Assembly (NCBI GenBank): GCA_964016885.1 | Contig: OZ024745.1 | Span: 55,068,800 to 55,132,799 of the forward strand | Reading direction: 5' to 3' | Source of the DNA: Eledone cirrhosa | Taxonomy: Eukaryota > Mollusca > Cephalopoda > Octopoda > Eledonidae | Length of the DNA: 64,000 bases | The notes under the pieces: generated by a model | Told to the model about the DNA's origin: nothing | Databases searched by the model: none | What the model saw: only the letters and a program-made list of their open reading frames with translations | Shown here: in pieces, positions 11,734 through 22,665 of the stretch | Layout of the letters: every line of letters starts with the position of its first letter | Numbering within the stretch: position 1 is the first letter of the stretch | Position numbers and translations under genes: made by a program

Positions 11734-13852
11734 GGGATGAAAGTATAAATGCCAGTAAGAACTTCAAAATATATTTTAAACATGAGGTAACGTGTTTAAA
11801 TATGCATATGTAGAATGAAATTTGTTTAAAGAATATTTTAATTGTGTGTATCTTTTATAAAATGCAATGTTTATAAACAGTTTCGCTTTTAAATGAGATA
11901 AATATTTTAGTTATGATTAAACAATAAAAATATGCATATTTACTACCTCTTACAATTCAGAAAATTATTGCCAATGTGTTTGCTGGAAAGTGAGCAGTGT
12001 TTTTTTTAAAGGAACATCATTTCTTATCAATATATTAGCTGATTTATATTCGCTTAATATATTCCTAACATATTTATTTTCCAATATTCACTTTGCTTTG
12101 AATTAAAATGAATTCTACTAACATGTGGATCCGAAATTGATTTCCTTCGTATTCGCCCAGTTGATTAACATTTTAATCATCTAAAAGGGAATTAAAGTAT
12201 AAATTGATTGAACGCGAAATTTCAGTTTACAAATCAATCGAGAGCAATTGTCATTGACGAAAATAAACATTCAATTATGATACAAATGTGATCCACATTC
12301 ACTGTTTCATTTGTTTCACATGTGAACACAGTTGCTCGAAGATAGAAAGTCTCGCTTGGCTGATTCCTTAATCCAGTTTTGATCACGAAACTAAGCCTAT
12401 TCCATCTTCATATTCCAGTATTACCAGGATTTCTTGTAGATCGTGTGGTATTTACCTAGAGCCAATTATGTTAGTTGAAATACAAATGTATTAAATGTGG
12501 TTTCATGATTTTGTCGTTGATGAATGATAGTGAAAGACAAGTGAGGCAGTGTATAATAAAGAAATAAAGTATGTATATGCTTTAAAATATGTCGACCTTA
12601 TATAATGTGTTTGATGTAGAAATATGCAAGCTACTACAAACTCCATGAATGGCAATTCAGGATGATTGTAATGCATAGGACAACATATTTCTAAAGGATA
12701 TGATTTTGTTTCAATACTAACCATGCTTTCTCCAACATATATACAGGAATATTCTCCATTAATCAAATTATTTTGCGCAGCTCAATATGTATGTTAACTT
12801 TTATGCGCGATCATGTACACATTTGCTTTATATATATAACAAAGAGAGTGAAATAATTATTTGAATTTCCTTTATAACAAGTATTTGTTATTACTTGAGC
12901 TGGGAAGAAATCCGCAACCGGGTGCTAGAATAAATGAACAAATTGTTTTATGGATTCAGATCATTGAAAGGTTATAAGGAATAATCGGCGACGGTATAAG
13001 GAAATTTCCTAATGGAGTTCACTGGAAACATTCTGTTGTTGGCTTCCTACAGACATCTATTAAATAATCTTCATAAACATATCAAATTTTAATTCAAATT
13101 ATATCGCTTAAAGCAACGAAACCTTCATTAGCTTTCTTTCTTATGATCTATTCGCAGAAGCCATTTTATTGGTAAATGCGAAATCTATATTTTCTGAGAC
13201 TTTCCACTTGCTATACGGAATAATTGCTAAACATCTCATTTCAGATTATTTCATATTCATATTAATCTTAAGTGAAAAAAAAACAAAAAAACGTACGAAT
13301 GGTGTCGGATATGTCGACTCGTTTGTAATTCTATTATAATTACAAATGATATAAAATTGCTAGTGTATATTTGAGACTGTTTAACACTAATTACTACAGG
13401 CATATTTGTTAAACCTGAATCTCGGAAAAAATAAGAGAAACTAAGTGAGAGAATAGTAACTACTGCAATTACATATGTTTCTTAAAGTACTAATAAATAA
13501 AGAATGACGTATTTGAATTTCTACCCATTTGGTAACCAGAAAGGTATTATGTTACTTTATATTTAAGATATTGATAAGTAAAATTAATCAAAATAAATTA
13601 AACATTGAGGCCTTCAACCATACGTAAATATAGTAATGTGTCTACTCGAGTGTGTTCATTGTGAGTATATGCATTCAGATTGCATGGGATGGCGTTTTAA
13701 AATAATTATTAAACGTAAGATTTCATACACATAATAATGTTTCTCTTTTTCATCCAGGATACATAATTATAATTTACTAACCAAGTATATTACCTTATTT
13801 TCTTATATTCCGAATGTCATATATTCTGATTAACATTAATTTGTTTATACAT
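11734..13852. other. AT-rich stretch, unassigned
   Basis: Nothing recognised on either strand, including the 87-codon frame at 12503-12766. Confidence 0.55.
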
Positions 13853-14030
13853 GGCAGTATCAGTAGAGGGTCGGACGCCATGCTTTCCAGCATAGTTACG
13901 TCCCTTTACGATCTGAGTTCAAATCCCGCCGAGGTTGACTTTGCCTTTCATCCTTACGGGGTCGATAAAATAAAGTACCAGTAATGCACTGGATAATTGC
14001 TGGCCTTGTGCCTAAAGTAGAGACAATTAA
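13853..14030 (+). mobile_element. tRNA-derived SINE, copy S5
   Basis: Forward copy: GGCAGTATCAGTAGAGGGTC start, B-box-like GAGTTCAAATCCCGCC, body CCTTACGGGGTCGATAAAAT, tail GTAGAGACAATTAA. Confidence 0.92.
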
Positions 14031-14225
14031 TTTGTCTTTAAATTAACTATGCTGAATCAACTTGCTTAACAAGTAGCTTTGGATACTATTAAATGTTACG
14101 TGTACATCCGTTTAGTTCGAGTAATATTTTTAAATATCAATAGAACGTTAAACTTAATATTTAAAAAGTAGATTCACCTAATTTAAATTCATGATTTATT
14201 TGTGATATCGATATTTAAGCATAAT

Positions 14226-14264
14226 GATAATTTATTAGCTATAACTTGTTTATAGCTAATAAAT
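14226..14264. repeat. Short palindrome at a SINE 5' junction
   Basis: AATTTATTAGCTATAA and its reverse complement TTATAGCTAATAAATT flank a loop of a few bases, immediately upstream of SINE S6. Confidence 0.8.
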
Positions 14265-14458
14265 TATGGATTGGCAGTGTCAGTAGAGGGTCGAACACCA
14301 TGTTTTGACGCATAGAGTTACGGCCCTTGCCATTCTGAGTTCATATCCCGCTAAGGTTAACTTTGCCTTTCATCCGTACGGGGTCGATAATTTAAAGTAC
14401 CAGTAAAGCAATAGTAAATTGCTGGCTTTGTGCCAAAAAAGTAGAAACAATTATTATT
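14265..14458 (+). mobile_element. tRNA-derived SINE, copy S6 (diverged)
   Basis: Forward copy with a mutated B-box region (GTTCATATCCCGCT) and a changed CAGTAAAGCAATAG segment. Tail GTAGAAACAATTATTATT. Confidence 0.9.
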
Positions 14459-14474
14459 TTCTGATATTCCTGTA

Positions 14475-14568
14475 ATCTAAACTATAATAAAGGAAGATCG
14501 GCGGGATTGCGTACGGTTTATTTTTTTTTTATCTCGTTTGTAAAATAAGTTGGATTACTTTGAATAAT
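14475..14568. repeat. Leader shared by two SINE pairs (copy 2)
   Basis: Matches 3655-3745 (GGGATTGCGTACGGTTTAT region, then AAAATAAGTTGGATTACTTT) and again precedes two minus-strand SINEs. Confidence 0.6.
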
Positions 14569-14752
14569 AATTGTTTCTACTTTTGGCACAAGGTCAGCAA
14601 TTACCCAGTACATTATTGGTACTTTATTTTATCGACCTCGTAAGGATGAAAGGCAAAGTTAACCTCGGCGGGATTTGAACTCAGATCGAAAAGGGACGTA
14701 ACTATGCTGGAAAGCATGTCTGACGCTCTACCGATACTGCCAATTGACCGCG
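14569..14752 (-). mobile_element. tRNA-derived SINE, copy S7
   Basis: Minus-strand copy with an intact GTTCAAATCCCGCC B-box region. A few bases are missing in the GCGTCCGAC segment. Confidence 0.9.
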
Positions 14753-14769
14753 CGATTACTTTGAATAAT

Positions 14770-14948
14770 AATTGTTTCTACTTTAGGCACAACGCCAGCA
14801 ATTATTTCAGTGCATTGTTCGTACTTCATTTTATCGACCCCGTAAGGATGAAAGGCAAAGTTAACCTCGGCGGAATTTGAACTCAGATCATAAAAGGACG
14901 TAACTATGCTGGAAAGCATGGCGTCCGACCCTCTACCGATACTGCCAA
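14770..14948 (-). mobile_element. tRNA-derived SINE, copy S8
   Basis: Follows S7 through the linker ATTACTTTGAATAATAATTG. Sequence beyond it (GAATGAATATTACATAATT) resembles the DNA after S2 near 4235, extending the duplicated block. Confidence 0.9.
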
Positions 14949-15600
14949 GAATGAATATTACATAATTTATGTACTCAATTTCTTAGACAAAAATAATTTC
15001 GTAAAAATAAATTATTTCAAATTGATTTCTTTTCAAAGTGGCACTTCCGGTATATCGTCCCCACCACCACTACTTCAACTACCATATATATAGAAAGAGA
15101 GAGTGTGTGATGAGAGAGATAGAGAGATTATGACTTTCTACACGCTGACATCTATACGCAGACATCTACACGCTGATATCTATATGTATGAGTATATAAC
15201 TATTCTCAGTAAATAACTATAATCGCGCAAACACAAACTTATGAAAATACACTCTCACAGACATAATTCATTCACACATACTTTCACACAAATACACATA
15301 CATTTACACAAACATACATACATTCACACATATACATTTACACAAACCCACACATACAGTTATGATAGCGTTTGGTGAATTGGAGATGAGTGGGTAAAAC
15401 ATGTATAACGTTTTATTTATTTATTAACTCTTTATTTATTTATTAACTCCTTATTTATTTATTAACTCTTTTTTTTAACTCATTTAAAGTAATGGTTACA
15501 GAACGAAATAACTAACAAATATAATATATACAAAAGGAAGGGAAAGGAAAAAAAGAAAGAGAAAAATACACAAGCACATAATAGCTACATCTTAGACACC
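14949..15600. other. Unassigned with short tandem repeats
   Basis: CACATACA-type simple sequence at 15235-15360 and a unit of about 22 bases (TTATTTATTTATTAACTC) repeated three times at 15410-15472. It borders the 3' side of the retroelement relic at 15.6 kb and may include that element's untranslated region. Confidence 0.6.
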
Positions 15601-16140
15601 ATATAACAACATGCAGACAAAAGGGGTGGAAAACGAGCCGCTACCAGAGCAAAAGATAGCAATGTAGCGAGGGGCACTGGGACATCTCGCTAATACATTT
15701 TGAGGCAGGCCAACACGCTCGCAACGTTACCTTGGGTGATGGCGAGGCTGAGATGCTGGAACAACCAAGTGCCCTCACGAGCATCACCAGTTACCTCTGT
15801 CTGGCGAGCCGCCAGTGAAGATAAGAACCTCGCTGTCAGTAGCCCGACTCCCCCAAACGTCTCGAACGCCATAGGCTGGATAATGTATTTAGCTGACAGA
15901 ATACGGTATCTTAGGATTTTGTTCCGTTCAGCTGCGGATGCTGTAGCTCTCGACCTTACCGCTGCATCCAGGATGTGGGAAGAAGCAAAAGAGTCACTAA
16001 CTGCGACGTCGCTGGTAAGGTACCTGCCTCTTGCCCAGGAGCACAGAGTAAGACCATCAAGTTTCTCATCAATTCAGGACAACACAGATGGTTTCAAAAT
16101 TGAGGGGATGTTTGCCCAGGCCAAAGCTCTTGAGTGGTAA
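15601..16140 (-). pseudogene. Retroelement C-terminal domain with an RPDG-like motif, relic 1
   Basis: The minus strand from about 16095 reads DGLTLCSWARGRY, then SDV and SDSFA, then YIIQPMAFETFGGVG and finally LSLAITQGNVASVLACL before a stop at 15690. I recognise this as the C-terminal part of a family of retroelement proteins found in many invertebrates, in which an RPDG segment followed by WDVT suggests a PD-(D/E)XK-like nuclease fold. Here the Pro before Asp is Leu and the Trp of WDVT is Ser, and an in-frame stop lies upstream. The plus-strand frame at 15700-16140 is its shadow. The family's clade is not certain. Confidence 0.6.
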
Positions 16141-16289
16141 TAAGACAGTGTGCCCATGTGCACGCGCGTGAGTTTGTCGGCGTTCTTCAATTAGAGACAC
16201 GTGTGTGTGTCACTGTTTTTAAGTTAGAGACATATGTGTGTATCCCTTTCCTTACTTTTACACGCACAAACATTCACACAAACACGCAT

Positions 16290-16985
16290 ACACATTGCGT
16301 GATGGACAGGTGGACAGAAGTCCCTCAAATTTATATACATGTGAATGGAGTTGTACTGAAGCAGTTAGAGAGGTTCAAGTATCTTGGAGCCATGTTCATG
16401 AGTGATGGAATGCAGGAGACTGAATTAAGTGCGAGAATTGCAAGAGCTGATGCAGCTAAGCGCCAGCCTCAGCAATCAGATGAAGGGGTAGGTATAAAAG
16501 CCAAACTCGCTGTCTTCCTGGTATTCCTGCCAAATCTTACCGAGGATCATGAATCTTGAGTAATGACCAAAAGAATACAATTACAAATAAAAGTGGCAGA
16601 AATGTGATTCCTCAGAAGGGACTTTGGAGTAGCGTTACTCGATAAAGTGCATAACTCAGAGACCAGAGAGTCACTCCTGGTACAGCCACTACTTCTCCAA
16701 ATTGAGAGGTCACAACTCCGATATTATGAGCATGTGGTTAGAATGTCTCAGTAAAAAATCGCTGGACACATTTTACAGGCAAAACTAACCGGCAAGAGAC
16801 CTAGTGGTAGACCCTGAGCAAGATAGTTGGATAACATCCATGAGCTTGGCTGGTCACGCTTTGGGATCCAGGTGGATCAGTTAGAGATTTTTGCTACTTA
16901 CAGACTCGCTGGAAGGAGTGTATGAGATAGACTCAACGACCACAACCCTCTCAGAAATAAGCGGGTGAAGAAGATATTGTCAATT
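16290..16985 (+). pseudogene. RTE-like LINE ORF2 C-terminus, relic
   Basis: The plus strand reads LKQLERFKYLGAMFMSDG, then ARIARADAAK, LRYYEHVVRMS, GKRPSGRP and LDNIHELGWSRFGI, interrupted by stops near 16558, 16754, 16816 and 16926. This order (KYLG, then RWAGHVVRM-like, then a GRPR-like stretch, then a W-rich tail) is the post-polymerase region of RTE-type LINE proteins. The reverse transcriptase core and the endonuclease are missing, so this is a 5'-truncated dead copy. Confidence 0.8.
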
Positions 16986-17014
16986 TACTTTTCAATTTAC
17001 ATATATCTATATGC

Positions 17015-17090
17015 ATATATATTTGCGTATAATACCAATATGCACACAACATATGCTAGCAGAAAACCAGTCGAAGGGCGGCCTTTCAGG
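17015..17090. repeat. Hairpin-bearing interspersed repeat, copy 2
   Basis: Shares TTGCGTATAATA and GCTAGCAGAAAACCA with 4540-4625. Its second stem half is more decayed. Confidence 0.55.
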
Positions 17091-17249
17091 TAGTTTTTAT
17101 AAGAAAACTAGTTATATTCCATATATTAATTTTGTAAAAATAATTAAGTTTGCATTTGTAAGGACTACATAAGTTACCTCGCTGATTTACAATATATTTA
17201 CTCTTTTACTAGCTCCAGGCATCCGGCTGAGGCCATGCTGGGGCACTGG

Positions 17250-17253
<4 letters not shown>

Positions 17254-17293
<40 letters not shown>
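17254..17293. repeat. TA microsatellite
   Basis: About 40 bases of TA, followed directly by the foldback repeat. Confidence 0.95.
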
Positions 17294-17298
<5 letters not shown>

Positions 17299-17382
17299 TA
17301 ACAGATTAAAGTTTAAGCAAAGAATCGGTGCTTTCACCCTTAACGGGATCTTGAGTTTCAGAAGATTCTGTTACTTGTTGTT
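17293..17382. repeat. Foldback repeat, partial copy 1
   Basis: Begins ATTAAAATAACAGATTAAAG next to a TA tract, with GCTTTCACCCTTAACGGGAT and TTTCAGAAGATTC inside. Related copies lie at 25975-26150 and 51105-51285. Confidence 0.65.
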
Positions 17383-17388
17383 ATTATT

Positions 17389-17560
17389 GGCAGTATCGGT
17401 AGAGGGTCAGACGCCATGCATTGCAGCACAGTTACGTCCCTTTACGAACTGAGTTAACTTTGCCATTCATCCTTACGGGGTCGATAAAATAAAGTACCAG
17501 TAGTGTACTGTGTAATTGCTGGCCTTGTGCCAAAAGTAGAAACAATTATTATTATTATTA
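17389..17560 (+). mobile_element. tRNA-derived SINE, copy S9 (internal deletion)
   Basis: Forward copy lacking the B-box segment: sequence jumps from ACTGAGTT to AACTTTGCC. Tail is a run of ATT. Confidence 0.9.
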
Positions 17561-17570
17561 GTATTGTAAG

Positions 17571-17770
17571 GGCGGTGGATTGGCAGTATCGGTAGAGGGT
17601 CGGACGCCATGCTTTCCAGCATAGTTACGTCCCTTTACGATCTGAGTTCAAATCCCGCCGAGGTTGACTTTGCCTTTCATCCTTACGGGCTCGATAAAAT
17701 AAAGTACCAGTAATGCACTGGGTAATTGCTGGCCTTGTGCCTAAAGTAGAAACAATTATTATTAGTATTG
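17571..17770 (+). mobile_element. tRNA-derived SINE, copy S10 (near full length)
   Basis: Starts GGCGGTGGATTGGCAGTATC and keeps the B-box region GAGTTCAAATCCCGCC. Its tail shares ATTATTAGTATTGT with the tail of S9, which probably reflects a target-site duplication. Confidence 0.93.
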
Positions 17771-18776
17771 TTCTTTGAGTCTCAGTCATTGATGTTATTT
17801 AACTGGAAAGTGTGTTGAAATGAATATCAAGCCACTACCTGCAACCTCATATATTCAGAACGTATTGGAAGGTTCTTGCTGTTCCCAGCAAGCATGCCTT
17901 TTGAAGTGTTCCAAAAAGCGGGGCTGGACTACTCTTCTTTGACCATCCTTGGAAACTCTTTGAGATAGTACCTAGTGCGCCTATGACTTTGACTTCACGG
18001 CAGTTCCAAATCCTTTTTACCTCCCACTTTAAGTCCTGGTATCGGTTAATTTTCTCCCTCTCCTTCTCTTGCACTTTTGTGTCGAATGGGCAGGTCACAT
18101 CCACAATCAGGCACGATCTTTTTTCCTTGTCCAAAACCACCAGGTCATGTCTATTGTGTTCCAGTTTCTTGTCCGTCTTTATCATAAAATCCCATAGCAC
18201 CTTCACCTATTCGTTTTCTATCACCAACTCTGGCTTATGCTCATACCACTTCTCAGAATGTGGTAAATTGTTTACTTTGCATAGGTGCCAGTGGATCAAT
18301 CTGCCTGTGACATCATGTTTCCAGCCTTTATAGTGAGTCTGGGCTAGGTGTTTACACTCGGATACAATGTGAGCCACAATCTCCTCTCTCTCTCTCCACA
18401 TATCCTACACAGTGGGCTAGCCTCCTCCTTGTAAATATGGTGTTTCACCCACTTCACTCTGAGGGCCTGCTCTTACGCAGCCATTAGCATTCGTTCTGTA
18501 GCTTTTTTAAGGATTGCTCATGAAGGTTGCTCTTACTCCTTGTTGTTATTTCCTCCTTGGACATCCCCTGGTCTATTGTCTTCTCCTTCAGTACAATTTT
18601 GAGCATTGGCTCCCTACTGTCAGTCACGTATTTGTGCAGGTTATTTTTCTCCATCTGATCACAGTCCTCTATGCTGATGAAACCTCTTCCACCTTCAGAT
18701 CTCTTTAAGTAGAGACTATCGACATCATTCTTCTTAGGGAACATGTTGTAGATAGTCAATAGCTTCCCATTCTTCC

Positions 18777-18847
<71 letters not shown>

Positions 18848-18870
18848 GTTCTTTGAGTCTCAGTCATTGA
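17771..18870 (-). pseudogene. R2/R4-type LINE ORF C-terminus with restriction-like endonuclease, relic
   Basis: Minus-strand frames, in order: NGKLLTIYNMF and LYLKRSEGGRGFISIEDC (post-polymerase region, 18.77-18.66 kb); a finger-like segment with SECKHLAQTHYKGWKHD (18.4-18.3 kb); then WYEHKPE, RHDLVVLDKEKRSCLIVDV and VIGALGTISK (18.2-17.95 kb). CCHC-type finger plus (R/K)PD...D is the restriction-like endonuclease of R2/R4/NeSL/Hero LINEs, which nicks target DNA. Here the Pro of PD is His. The frame is split by a stop near 18.2 kb and further frame changes near 18.4-18.48 kb. A 70-base ATT run sits at its 5' edge. Confidence 0.8.
18775..18847. repeat. ATT microsatellite inside nested LINE tails
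   Basis: Pure ATT for about 70 bases. It abuts the 3' end of a second, truncated LINE copy, so it probably began as that copy's AAT tail. Confidence 0.95.
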
Positions 18871-19135
18871 TGTTATTTAACTGGAAAGTTTGTTGAATTG
18901 AATATCAAGCCACTACCTGCAGCCTCAGATATTCAGGACGCATCGTAGAGTTCTTGCTGTTTCCAGCAAGCATGCCTTTTGAAGTGTTCCAAAAAGCGGG
19001 GCGGGGCCAATTTTCTTTAACCATCCCCGGAAATTCTTTGAGATAGTCCCTCGTGCGCCTATGACAATCGGGATCACTTTGACTTCATGGCAGTTCCATT
19101 ATTATTAATATTATTATTATTATTATTATTATTAT
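18848..19135 (-). mobile_element. Second 3' end of the same R2/R4-type LINE
   Basis: Repeats 17771-18010: TTCTTTGAGTCTCAGTCATT, AGCAAGCATGCCTTTTGAAG and CACTTTGACTTCA recur with small changes. It ends in another ATT run at 19099-19135. Only the last part of the endonuclease region and the 3' untranslated sequence remain. Confidence 0.85.
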
Positions 19136-22100
19136 TGGTGACCTACGTAGGAAATCGTATTATCGTGAGCTCCGCAAAGGTTTGTTATTTCCGTTTGTTT
19201 AAAAATTGCCATTTATGGAAAATTTTATTGTTAACTGTTTATAAGCACACATACATTGTTTTCCGAAAAGGACACCGAAAAAGATTGGGGCCTTGTGCCC
19301 AAAATTTTAACTTTTATTATTATCCAAAAATTTCTTTGAAAAAAAATGGCTAATTCCCCTCTGCACGAAGCAGCTGAAAGCCTTCCTCACAAAATAACAC
19401 CTCACACCGAAACCACCATTGTAAATGTTACTACGTTTGCCAACACAAAAAAAAATATAAGCAGTAGCAATATTTTAAATTTGTCTCAGGCAGACATTCA
19501 TTTCCCGCCATTACCAATGACTGCAGGTGTTAAAGCCTCCACCACCACCAACACCGCGACAACCACCACCCCCACCACCACCGCGACAACAGAAACAAAA
19601 GAAGAAAAACATAAATTAACTCGTGATGTCGAAATGAAATTAAGCAAAATGGACTCTTCCGCACCAAAGACGACTGACGCCACCACCACCACAACTGAAA
19701 CTAAAATTAATATTAACACAAATAACGATAGCAACAACAACAACAATGACATTATAAAACCGACCCTCAGTTTCGCCATCGTAGCAAAACAATTCGAAGC
19801 GTTCACGGTAACTCAAGAGGATTTAGAAAATGCCAAACAAATGGTAAAGAAAGATGGGTACAGGGTCAGCCTCAGACACACACCTAATAAAATGGAGCAT
19901 CGGCGCCTATGCACCGATGAGGCGCTTAGCAAAGGCATCGCGACCGACGTACTTGCGGCGAAATTGGCCCTTGACCAATTCTTCAATGCAAAGCACGAAG
20001 GCTGCGTTGTCAGAGCTAGGGTGCGTGCTCTCAGACACGAGGGGACGAAAGCCGTTCAATGGGCCCGAGTGGCGGAGGCGCGTCGTGGCAACAAAGCCAC
20101 GATCCGGTCTTTGGTGGACCACGACGGGCGCATGCTACTCGATCCCGGGCAAATCTGTGAAGCTTTTCAGCGACACTTCGCTCAACTGTTCGGGGGCAGT
20201 GGCGGGCCGGATCGAGGGATGGACTTTAGTGTCTACCTCGACGGACTGCCGCGGCTTTCGGCCACTGAGGCGGAGTGTTGCGAAAAGCCGATAACAACCG
20301 CTGAAGTACGGGAGGCAATGACTAGTTGCACAAGGGGTAAATCGCCTGGTTTGGATGGTCTGCCCTATGAACTTTACGTACAAATGCCAAACTTGTTCGG
20401 AGGCCTCTTGGCGGACGTCTACTGCAACTGGCAACAGAACGGGAGAATTCCCAGCTCTGTGAGCCGAGGAGCGGTGGCGCTGCTGAGAAAGGATCCGAAC
20501 AAGGGGGATAACATAGATAATTTTAGGCCCATAACTCTGCTAAACACAGAGTTCAAGATTTTGGCCAAAGTGCTAGCAAAGAGGTTGGCGCTTGTCGTTG
20601 GTGGTCTGGTGGTAGAGGCACAGACATGCGCCATTCCCGACAGATCCATCCACGACAACCTCCACCTCATGCGATACATCGTAGAGAGGGTAGCTAGGGA
20701 ACCTGGCACGGGTGGGTCTTTGATCAATTTAGATCAGTCGAAAGCCTTCGATAGGGTCGACCATCGTTACCTAGCGGCAGTCCTGAGGGCGGCTGGCTTT
20801 GGGCCCGTCTTCAGAGGCTGGATCGCTGCCATGCACGGCGATATCTGCTCTGTGGTGAGAGTGATCGGTCACCTTTCGGAACCGTTCAACATCATGCGCT
20901 CGGTCCGCCAAGGATGTTCCATCTCGTCCCTCTTGTACGTATTGTCTCTCGAGCCATTACTGCAAAAACTGGAGACGTTGAGGGTTTTCCCGCGCGAACT
21001 AGGATGCCGAAGATCCGTGTCAGCATATGCGTACGATGTCACCGTAGTGGTGTCGAACGCCAAACACATCGAGGCGATCGGCACTACACTAAGAGAATAC
21101 GAAGCGGTGACAGGAGCAATGATCAACCAGGAAAAGTCAGTGGGCCTGCAGCTCGGCACCTGGAGAGGCAGGTCCATGCCGTCCAACAGCATCGTCTGGC
21201 GCTGGACGGACCGGTTAAATTGCTAGGGTCTGGTTCGGTCCGGACCTCCAGACGAACAAACACTGGGACGAGGTGACGAGCAGGGTGGCTTCTCTCACGC
21301 AGAAATGGGTGGAGAGGAAGCTTTCCTTGAAAGCTCGAGCGGAGGTGGCTAACGCGTACATCGCATCCGTCATCTACTACCGCCTGGCCGTCTTACCTTG
21401 TCCTAAGCCCCGCCTGACTGCGCTGGAGCGTTTGCTCTTTCGTTTTTTGTGGAAGGGACACCTCCGATGGTCAGGCGGTCCATCTGCTGTCAACACCTGC
21501 TACGTGGAGGGATGGGCATGCCGTGTCTGATGATGGGGTTACACGCGCTCAGGCTACGACATCTCCACCTGTTCCTCGACGGTTATCAGGTGTGGTCGCC
21601 GTTTGCTAGACGCGTCTTTCCCCATCTCCTCTCCTTCACGGAGCTGCAGTATTTGGTCAAGCGGAGACAGAGAGGGAGCGCTTGGAGACTGGAATGTCTT
21701 CAGGCGCTCACAGCCCTCGACTAATCGGGCAATGTGATCGGTGGAAACTCCACCTTGGCATTCTATAGAGGATTAGTGGAGTGGAAGAGTGACAACGTAC
21801 ATGGGGAAAGTCTAGGCGTGGACGAAAATCAACTAGCCAATCTCTTCGGAAGAACTTTCGGGCCGGGGCCTATGGACAACTTCCAGAAATCCCTAGCCTG
21901 GTAGTGCTACCGAGGAGCTTTGCCAGTTCGGGATAAACTCTACAGGCATGGAGGTGCCGTCAGCCGGGCATGTCCGAGTTGCGCGTAGGGCGACGAAACC
22001 GTCCTGCACGCACACCACCGGTGTCGGAGCATTGCTGACTTGTGGGTTTATGTCGAACACCTGCTGTCGCGTGTATGACGGATCCAGCTATCAGTTGAGT

Positions 22101-22665
22101 CCATCGTGAAGATTGCCCCGCCCTCTTCCTTTAGCCGGGAAAGGCAGGCAGGTTTTATCTGTTTGGTGGCCATGGCGAAAGAGATAGTATGGTGGACACA
22201 TTTGAAAGGGCTGAAGACGAGCACTTACCTCTTCGGTGATGCCCTGATTAACTTTTTCAAATTTTATTAGAAAATGAAAATCAGGGTATAGAGGGAAGTG
22301 CTCTCTTCCCAGCATTTTGTTGAAAGATGGGTGAGAGAGGCAACAATGGCCCGAGTGAATAGGCCTACTCTGAGTATGTGTCTGTAAATTAAAGGTGGAA
22401 AACAACTGGGAGAGGGCACTTGCCCTGGTGGTCAGGGTTACTGTGGCTTTTTAATGGCTTTCTCCACGAATGTCCCTCGGAAGTCTCCCCCGTATTGGGG
22501 AATTTTTCATTGTTATTTTTTTTGTTACATCGTCTGTTTTTGTTTTTTACACGCAGAAATGCCCATTTGCAACGTCCTGTATTGTCCTGTATTGTCCTTA
22601 ATGTCTACTTTATATAAACCCTTGTGGTTAATAAAGAAAGCATTATTATTATTATTATTATTAAT
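19136..22665 (+). mobile_element. L1/Tx1-like LINE, copy A
   Basis: A non-LTR retrotransposon on the plus strand: 5' region from about 19136, broken coding region 19346-22265, 3' untranslated region ending GTGGTTAATAAAGAAAGC plus a run of ATT. The ATT tail is what target-primed insertion of this family would leave. Copy B at 31.77 kb ends with nearly the same GTGGCTAATAAAGAAA. Its ORF1-like N-terminus differs from that of copy B, so the two are probably different subfamilies. Confidence 0.8.
19346..22265 (+). pseudogene. LINE copy A: ORF1-like N-terminus fused to reverse transcriptase
   Basis: An open frame of 626 codons runs 19346-21226. Residues 1-170 are Thr/Asn-rich and ORF1-like. From about 175 the protein matches the part of LINE ORF2 that precedes and includes the polymerase: SPGLDGLPYELY (~333), NFRPITLLNTEFKIL (~392), LINLDQSKAFDRVD (~460), VRQGCSISSLLYVLSLEPLL (~520). 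The catalytic site reads YAYD (~561-564) where YADD is expected, so the first catalytic Asp is lost. The rest of ORF2 continues in other frames through LSLKARAEVANAYIASVIYY (~21.35 kb) to a Cys/His motif near 21.97 kb. Endonuclease and ORF1 zinc knuckle are absent, consistent with an internal deletion. Clade assignment is from motif style only. Confidence 0.8.

Noticed and set aside
13853..14030. tRNA gene suggested by A-box and B-box-like sequence
   Set aside because: The tRNA-like head belongs to a SINE: it is repeated many times, carries a non-tRNA body and does not fold into a full cloverleaf.
15700..16140. 146-codon plus-strand frame as a gene
   Set aside because: It is the antisense shadow of a recognisable retroelement domain on the minus strand.
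18781..18846. Poly-Ile protein stretch in a minus-strand frame
   Set aside because: It is translation of the ATT/AAT repeat inserted into LINE coding sequence, not a protein feature.
19287..19325. SINE tail at the 5' edge of LINE copy A (GGCCTTGTGCCCAAAA)
   Set aside because: Only about 16 bases resemble the SINE tail and no SINE body precedes it. Chance or a shared tail cannot be told apart.
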